A stretch of 64,000 nucleotides of DNA from Phycisphaerae bacterium (GTDB lineage: Bacteria; Planctomycetota; Phycisphaerae; Phycisphaerales; UBA1924). The position numbers and the translations under genes were made by a program. Positions 59,244 to 64,000 of this stretch are shown here, one piece after another; the first letter of the stretch is position 1; every line of letters begins with the position of its first letter. Below the pieces are notes generated by a model. The model saw only the letters and a program-made list of their open reading frames with translations, was not told the origin of the DNA and did not search any database. The stretch lies in NCBI GenBank assembly GCA_014192545.1, contig BJHL01000005.1, forward strand, positions 62,001 to 126,000, in the 5' to 3' direction.

Positions 59244-60755
59244 ATGCCCGCACCGCTCGCGCTGCCCGTCCTGCGTTCTGACAACAAGCCCCAATCCCGT
59301 CCCGTCGCGCGCCCCGACACGCCCAAAGAAAAATGCGCCGTCTTCGGCGCGTGGCACATCAAGCCGCAACTGTCTTCGCCTGCGCGCCAGGCGTACCTGG
59401 GCCTGTACGCCATGCAGCACCGCGGCCAGGAGTCCACAGGCATCGCCGTGAGTGACAGCAAACGCCTCGACGGCATCACCGGCATGGGCCTGGTCGCGGA
59501 AGTCTTCGACAGCGCGACGCTGACCGACCTCGACAAAATGGGCACCAAAGCCGCCATCGGTCACAACCGCTACAGCACCGCTGGCGGCAGCGTGGCTTGT
59601 AACGCCCAGCCCATTCTCATGAAGTATTCGGGCGGCCAGGTCGCGCTCGCCCACAACGGCAACCTCATCAACAACGATTTGCTGCGAGCCAAGTTCGAAG
59701 AAGCCGGCCACATCTTCCAAACCACCAGCGACACCGAGTGCATCATTCACATGCTGGCCCAGCCCGCCAGCCAAAAGAGCCCCGACCCGCTCGCGCACAC
59801 GCTGCGATATCTGCAAGGTGCCTTCAGCCTCGTTTTCCTCTTTCCAGATCGCATCGAAGCGGCTCGCGACCCCTGGGGTTGGCGGCCGCTGGTCATCGGC
59901 GAACTTGCTACCGGCGGCTACGTGGTCTGCAGCGAAACCGTTGCCCTCGATGTGCTTGGCGCGAAGTTCCTGCGCGAAGTTGAGCCAGGCGAGATCGTGA
60001 CCATCAACGACCATGGCCTTGCCACGCGCCGATTCGCTGACGAAGCACCGCGCCTTGCCCAGTGCGTCTTTGAGCACGTGTACTTCGCGCATCCGGCGAG
60101 CAACGTCTTCGGTCAGAACGTGCAGATCGCTCGCGAGAGCATGGGCGAAGTGCTTGCGAAGGAAGCCCCGCCGCCCAAGGGTGCGGATTACGTTGTGCCC
60201 ATGCCCGACAGCGGCCGCAGTGCGGCTCTTGGCTTTGCTCGCGTTAGCGGCATCGCATATCGCGAAGCCATCGTGCCCAATCGCTACGTGGGCCGCACGT
60301 TCATCAAGCCAACCGCCGCTGAACGCCAGAGTGCCGTGCGACTCAAGCTCAACATCATCAACGAACTGGTACGCGGCAAGAGTCTGGTCATCGTCGATGA
60401 TTCCATCGTGCGCGGCACCACCACCAAAGCCAAGATGGACCAGTTGCGAGCCGCCGGCGCGAAGGAAATTCACCTGCGCATCAGTTGCCCGCCCATCATG
60501 CACCCCTGCTACTTCGGCGTGGACTTCGCCCAGCGATCCGAACTGATTGCCCACGGCCGCAGCGTCGAAGATATCCGCACGTACCTGGGCGTGGACAGCC
60601 TCAGTTACCTCAGTCTGCCAGGCCTGCTCAGCACCATGCAACGCCCCGGCACCAATTACTGCACCGCCTGCTTCAGCGGCGAGTATCGCCTTGACCCCGA
60701 GCACCCAACCAGCCAGGAAGTGGTAGAGCCCAAGCAGATGAAGATGCTGGTGTGA
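59244..60755 (+). CDS. purF: Amidophosphoribosyltransferase
   Basis: A 503-residue enzyme that makes phosphoribosylamine from PRPP and glutamine, the first step of purine synthesis. The N-terminal nucleophile Cys is C31 in EKCAVFGAWH, so about 30 residues must be removed, longer than the usual propeptide. Glutaminase motifs GLYAMQHRGQESTGIA and GHNRYSTAG and the PRPP loop LVIVDDSIVRGTTT are clear. Cysteines in CPPIMHPCYFG and NYCTACFSGEY fit the iron-sulfur cluster type of Bacillus. ATG 59244 is used; a TTG at 59211 is possible. Confidence 0.95.
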   Translation: MPAPLALPVLRSDNKPQSRPVARPDTPKEKCAVFGAWHIKPQLSSPARQAYLGLYAMQHRGQESTGIAVSDSKRLDGITGMGLVAEVFDSATLTDLDKMGTKAAIGHNRYSTAGGSVACNAQPILMKYSGGQVALAHNGNLINNDLLRAKFEEAGHIFQTTSDTECIIHMLAQPASQKSPDPLAHTLRYLQGAFSLVFLFPDRIEAARDPWGWRPLVIGELATGGYVVCSETVALDVLGAKFLREVEPGEIVTINDHGLATRRFADEAPRLAQCVFEHVYFAHPASNVFGQNVQIARESMGEVLAKEAPPPKGADYVVPMPDSGRSAALGFARVSGIAYREAIVPNRYVGRTFIKPTAAERQSAVRLKLNIINELVRGKSLVIVDDSIVRGTTTKAKMDQLRAAGAKEIHLRISCPPIMHPCYFGVDFAQRSELIAHGRSVEDIRTYLGVDSLSYLSLPGLLSTMQRPGTNYCTACFSGEYRLDPEHPTSQEVVEPKQMKMLV

Positions 60756-60773
60756 AGACGCGAGGGGGAATGC

Positions 60774-61340
60774 ATGTTTGCTTGGAAGTACAAGGATGAT
60801 CGTGGGAAGCCAGTTTCACTTGAGATGTCCTCAAGCGTGAACTGGAAACGTCATCGCGAGCACAAGGAACTTCTGCGTAATGGATTGATCACGCCTTCTC
60901 GTGAGCAGACACAGGCTTGGCGACGTGCGTCTGTGCGGTACATGGGATTAGCTGTCGCGTCGAGTGTTGTCGGGCTCGCCGTGTGCTGGCTTGTGTGGTA
61001 CCTCGTCATTGATCGAACTGCGGGCGGAAAATTCATGGATGATCTCGCCCGCAACTTGAGTGTCCGTAACACGCGTTGGTCATTCATTCTGATAATGATG
61101 ATGGCATGGGTGGCTGCGACAGCAGCGCCTTCGTTGATCGCAATGAGATTCTGGGCTCGCATCTTCGGCGAGCCCTGGGTCCGCCGTCGGCTGCTGTTGC
61201 GGCGATGCCCCTCCTGCGATTTCTCGCTCGTCAACCTGCCCGTCGATCAAGACATGTGCACGCGGTGTACCGAGTGCAACGCAGCGTGGCGCATCCCCGC
61301 CGGCGCAATCACCACCGACGCCAACAAAACTCACCCCTAG
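60774..61340 (+). CDS. Two-helix membrane protein with zinc ribbon, unknown function
   Basis: A 188-residue protein with two membrane helices (about 59-78 and 101-121) and a C-terminal cytoplasmic zinc-ribbon-like module: RRCPSCDFSLVNL then MCTRCTECNAAW, giving two CxxC-type pairs. The N terminus is charged. It follows purF by 18 bases with a GAGGGGGA ribosome site and is probably cotranscribed, but nothing links it to purine synthesis. No family recognised. Confidence 0.75.
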   Translation: MFAWKYKDDRGKPVSLEMSSSVNWKRHREHKELLRNGLITPSREQTQAWRRASVRYMGLAVASSVVGLAVCWLVWYLVIDRTAGGKFMDDLARNLSVRNTRWSFILIMMMAWVAATAAPSLIAMRFWARIFGEPWVRRRLLLRRCPSCDFSLVNLPVDQDMCTRCTECNAAWRIPAGAITTDANKTHP

Positions 61341-61362
61341 CGCAAAGGTCTTCCCCCTAACG

Positions 61363-61385
61363 CCCAATCCCTAGTCCCTAGTGCC
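61363..61385 (-). repeat. CACTAGGG-type tandem repeat, short copy
   Basis: On the minus strand GGCACT, AGGGACT, AGGGATT in tandem, in the gap between convergent genes. It matches the arms of the palindrome in rlmN (63351) and the array in the rplM leader (26606). Confidence 0.8.
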
Positions 61386-61393
61386 TTCCCCCC

Positions 61394-62284
61394 TCACCGC
61401 GGATCATTAATCCACCCATACAACTGCGGCGTCCCAAACCGTGGGTTCACGTCACTGATGGCGAACCATGTCGGGCGGTTGCCGCGCACGTACAGGTCGT
61501 TGGCGACAAAATCCTGATTGGGGCTTTCCAGCAGGTCGTTGTTGTCGGTGGGGAACTTCACGAGCTCGGCCCCGCCGTCCATCATCGTCACATGCCCGCC
61601 GTTGGCGTGGCGGTGCGACATCTGATCGACGTTGCCAAAGCCCCCGTCGCGGAACTGCTGGTTGTTGAAGCGCGTGTTCTCTTCAAAGAAGATGGGCATG
61701 TTGCGCAGCTTCGTCAGGAACGGCTCATCCGCCGCCGTCAGCGTGCGCGGCTGGGCGCGGTCAGGCCGCAAGTACGCGACTTCGTAGTTGAGGCCCAGCT
61801 TGGCCCCTTCCATTTCATCCATCATCGAGTAATCAAACTGCACGCCGGTTTGCTTGCCCCAGATATTCAGCCGCGTGGAACCATCACTGGATCGCCGCTT
61901 GTTGGTGGGGCACTCGGCACTTTCTTGGTTTGCACCGGCGTACTGAAAAAACAACCCCGGGGCGCGCTCACCGTTCTGCACAACCTGGGCCCACAAAAAC
62001 ACGTTGGCATCGCCCGCTTGCCCACCCGGATCCGCCGGCCACGTGACCACGCCCGCCGCATTGCGAGGCACCGCCGGCCAGATGCGATCCTTGTAATCCT
62101 GCGCGTAGAGAATGGTCGCCGTGGCGAACATCTTGTTATTCGCAAGGCATTTGATCTGCTGCGCCACCGCGCGGGCCTTGCCCAGCGCAGGCAGCAAGAT
62201 GCCGATGAGCAATGCGATGATCGCAATGACCACCAGCAGCTCAATGAGCGTGAAGGCCGGGCGACGAGTGGGCAATGGCGGCAT
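61394..62284 (-). CDS. Prepilin-type N-methylation (pseudopilin-like) protein
   Basis: A 296-residue protein with a type IV pilin-like N terminus: [32 protein letters not shown], in which prepilin peptidase would cut before Phe and the Glu at +5 is kept. The rest is a large mixed domain ending in [16 protein letters not shown] and a GWINDPR tail, the H-x-G...DGG pattern of the DUF1559-like or related families expanded in Planctomycetes. Such proteins probably form part of a type II secretion-like pseudopilus or surface layer. No secretion genes are adjacent. Confidence 0.9.
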   Translation of the reverse strand: MPPLPTRRPAFTLIELLVVIAIIALLIGILLPALGKARAVAQQIKCLANNKMFATATILYAQDYKDRIWPAVPRNAAGVVTWPADPGGQAGDANVFLWAQVVQNGERAPGLFFQYAGANQESAECPTNKRRSSDGSTRLNIWGKQTGVQFDYSMMDEMEGAKLGLNYEVAYLRPDRAQPRTLTAADEPFLTKLRNMPIFFEENTRFNNQQFRDGGFGNVDQMSHRHANGGHVTMMDGGAELVKFPTDNNDLLESPNQDFVANDLYVRGNRPTWFAISDVNPRFGTPQLYGWINDPR

Positions 62285-62504
62285 CGAGACCTCCGGGCGG
62301 GGTGAGAGGGTGTGGAGGTGAGCAAGTTATAAGATGAAGATGGACGGAAGGGGTATAAAGATGAACGGAGCGGAGTCCGCATGAGCAGCCTACCAAAATG
62401 TGAGCGGCGTTGCAAGGGGTTTGTTATCTGAATACGGAGAGAAATGTGCGCATATGCCTAAAAAGTGGGATGTTTGTGGGCCGCCGCTGGAGATCACCGT
62501 GCAA

Positions 62505-62651
62505 ATGATGGGATACATGGGAGTAGCGCCCGCTGACGTGGGAGCGATGTCGGTGGACAGAGGGGTTGTGTCAGCAGACATGGGAATTGTGTCGGATGAC
62601 ACGGCGGCTGTGTTGGATGACAGAGGAGTCGGGTCGGCATTCGTGCTGGCG
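62505..62651 (+). repeat. Degenerate 21-nt tandem repeat (seven units)
   Basis: Seven units of exactly 21 bases, clearest in units 3-6 with the core TGTCGGATGACA. Both strands stay open: a possible plus-strand peptide (from ATG 62454) would carry heptads such as VSADMGI, VSDDTAA and VLDDRGV. This is the main content of the 509-base gap between the pseudopilin and rlmN genes; a coding role is unproven. Confidence 0.7.
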
Positions 62652-62723
62652 CAGGCCCGGTGATCCACGTTGCAAACGACCACGCTTGCCACGAATGCCG
62701 AATGCCGAGCCTTTCTCGTTCGG

Positions 62724-62753
62724 CACCGATCCGCCCAGAGCGGCGGGTCGGTG
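62724..62753 (-). repeat. GCTCTG-loop hairpin repeat
   Basis: A 12-bp stem (CACCGACCCGCC on the minus strand, one G-T pair) encloses loop GCTCTG, as at 20413 and 21026. It lies 40 bases upstream of the rlmN start. Confidence 0.88.
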
Positions 62754-62777
62754 GCACGTTGCGAATGCCGCCTCTTC

Positions 62778-62783
62778 TATAAT
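62778..62783 (+). promoter_or_regulatory. Consensus -10 box (TATAAT) of rlmN
   Basis: A perfect TATAAT ends 10 bases before the rlmN ATG, so transcription would start at or next to the start codon. No ribosome site is present (CACGCCCCCC). A -35 box is not clear. Confidence 0.55.
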
Positions 62784-62793
62784 CACGCCCCCC

Positions 62794-64000
62794 ATGGCCC
62801 TCACCACCCGCCGAACTTCCGATGTGCCTTTGCCCAATCCTCTGGGCGTGACGGCGGAGGAATTTGTCAAGGCGGCTGCCGGGCATGTGATTTTCCGGCG
62901 GCAGGGAAGTACGAACGGGGCCTTGGATTTGTATCGGGCCGTGTTTCGCGAGGGGCCGGTGGGGGCGGCGGATGCGTTCGAGCTTTTAGGAATCAAGCTG
63001 CCGACCATCGTGCGCGAGCTGCGTGAACAGAGCCCCGAGGGCGAGGTCATCAAGTTCCTCAGCCGCATCGAACGCACGACGACCGTGGGCGTGGGCGAAA
63101 ATGCAACCACCCTCGCGCCATCCAGCGCGGCTCTGAGCCAGCAACTCGAGCACCTCGAAATCGAAAGCGTGCTCATCCCCATGCGCGGCTCCACCGGCAA
63201 CACCAAGTACACCTTGTGCGTCAGCAGCCAAGTCGGCTGCGCCATGGGCTGCACCTTCTGCGAAACCGCGCAGATGGGATTGGTGCGGAGTTTGAGTGCC
63301 GCGGAGATTGTGGGGCAGTGGTATTTGGCGAAGCATGTGGTGGGGACGAAGGCACTGGGGACTGGGCACTGGGCACTGGGGGAAAGGCAGGAAGACAACG
63401 CGAGTTTGACTGCAACGTTGTCTTGTGTCTCTCCACCAGTGCCCAGTGCCCAGTCCCTAGTGCCCTCCCCCTCCAACATCGTCTTCATGGGCATGGGCGA
63501 GCCCATGGACAATTACGACAATGTGGTGCAGGCAATTGCGGTGCTGAAGGATCACAACGCGGCCCATATGGCGGTGAGTCAGATCTGCGTCAGCACGGTG
63601 GGGCGGGTAGATGGCATTCGCAAGTTGGCCAAGCACGTGGAGCAGCCGGGGTGGCACAGGCTCGGCATTGCGTTCAGCTTGAATTCGCCCAACGATGTTG
63701 ATCGTGGGCAGATCATGCCCATTACCAAGAAGTACACGCTTCGCGATGTGCAGGAAGCGCTCGTTGCGTGGCCCAAGTTTGCCGGCAACAAGATTTGCGT
63801 GGAGTATGTGCTCATCCCCACGCAAAACGATTCGCGGGAACACGCAAGGCAGATCGCGGAGTTCATCCGGCCCTTTGGGCTGCACAAAACCGCCAGCGGC
63901 AACGCCAGCAACGGCAGCGTGCGCGCGGTGCTGAACTTGATTCCGTACAACCCGCGGCGCAATAGCCCTTGGCCTGCGCCGACGGAAGAGCACGTGGAGC
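62794..64000 (+). CDS. rlmN: 23S rRNA (adenine-C2)-methyltransferase RlmN, C-terminally cut by the window
   Basis: The first 402 residues of a radical SAM methyltransferase that modifies A2503 of 23S rRNA and A37 of some tRNAs. The cluster-binding motif is GCAMGCTFC (C149, C153, C156). IVFMGMGEPMDNYDNV, SQICVSTVGRVDGIRKLAK and IAFSLNSPNDVDRGQIMPITKKY are typical; the C-terminal catalytic Cys lies beyond the window. Between AEIVGQWYLAKHVVG and the SNIVFMGMGEP strand, where relatives have about ten residues, there are about 45, encoded by a 114-bp palindrome (63351-63464) that keeps the frame. The gene is probably transcribed without a leader. Confidence 0.95.
   Translation, partial: MALTTRRTSDVPLPNPLGVTAEEFVKAAAGHVIFRRQGSTNGALDLYRAVFREGPVGAADAFELLGIKLPTIVRELREQSPEGEVIKFLSRIERTTTVGVGENATTLAPSSAALSQQLEHLEIESVLIPMRGSTGNTKYTLCVSSQVGCAMGCTFCETAQMGLVRSLSAAEIVGQWYLAKHVVGTKALGTGHWALGERQEDNASLTATLSCVSPPVPSAQSLVPSPSNIVFMGMGEPMDNYDNVVQAIAVLKDHNAAHMAVSQICVSTVGRVDGIRKLAKHVEQPGWHRLGIAFSLNSPNDVDRGQIMPITKKYTLRDVQEALVAWPKFAGNKICVEYVLIPTQNDSREHARQIAEFIRPFGLHKTASGNASNGSVRAVLNLIPYNPRRNSPWPAPTEEHVE
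63351..63464. mobile_element. 114-bp palindromic element inserted in frame in rlmN
   Basis: Terminal 29-bp inverted repeats (63351-63379 and 63436-63464) match in 28 of 29 positions and are made of CACTGGG-type heptamers; an inner inverted pair (AAGACAACG at 63392, CGTTGTCTT at 63416) surrounds a 15-base loop. Length is exactly 38 codons with no stop. Arm copies occur at 26606 and 61363. No transposase is encoded, so it would be a passive, MITE- or RPE-like element. Confidence 0.85.

Overview
The window is a dense stretch of high-GC bacterial chromosome, almost certainly from a planctomycete of the Phycisphaerae type. Four things point there: an ECF sigma factor of the planctomycete type next to a Ser/Thr kinase fused to a WD40-like propeller; two secreted proteins ending in the same Asp/Asn-rich motif (DFNNNGVFPEDQD); a prepilin-type N-methylation protein of the kind abundant in Planctomycetes; and many secreted or membrane proteins of unknown function. 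No plasmid, phage or transposase gene was seen.

Layout. 0-6 kb: a secreted protein of unknown role, a Bax-inhibitor-1/YccA-like membrane protein, a small lipoprotein, a GNAT acetyltransferase, tRNA-Glu(TTC) and an Ig-like surface protein. 5.8-16.5 kb: ECF sigma factor, kinase-propeller, nadD, an orphan DNA methyltransferase, a ComEA-like HhH protein and mfd. 16.5-24.6 kb (minus strand): LpxH-like phosphoesterase, GNAT, dxs, two small unknown proteins, a class I glutamine amidotransferase, a small unknown protein, then a Brp/Blh beta-carotene dioxygenase and a proton-pumping rhodopsin in one operon. 24.6-25.5 kb: about 1 kb without a convincing gene, where strand composition flips from C-rich to G-rich. 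25.5-43.6 kb: rplM-rpsI, CPBP protease, ArnT-like glycosyltransferase, ispD, an unknown protein, a broken HAF-type secreted protein, YceI, citrate synthase, rhomboid-TPR protease, trpF, smpB, hicA-hicB, a solitary atpC and a FecCD permease. 43.6-53 kb (minus strand): a polysaccharide locus (GT2, Wzy-like, flippase, GT2) followed by a 1393-residue FN3/beta-helix secreted protein. 53-64 kb: Fur-family regulator with a His-rich tail, PpiD/SurA-like chaperone, rpsD, ABC exporter, purF, a zinc-ribbon membrane protein, a pseudopilin-like protein and a truncated rlmN.

Functional links. dxs and ispD supply isoprenoid precursors; Blh would cleave beta-carotene to retinal for the adjacent rhodopsin, which keeps the residues of a green-absorbing proton pump. 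No carotenoid synthesis genes (crtE/B/I/Y) are in the window.

The most unusual feature is the density of small structured repeats. Several hairpin families keep the loop but vary the stem with compensating changes (loop TCC around mfd; loop GCTCTG at three sites; a third family near atpC). A second class is tandem 7-9-nt repeats, often forming the two arms of long inverted repeats, like the heptamer STRRs of cyanobacteria. Two have entered conserved reading frames: a 114-bp palindrome in rlmN (38 codons, frame kept) and four CGTCACTY octamers in mfd. These were found by eye; genome-wide copy number and mobility are not known.
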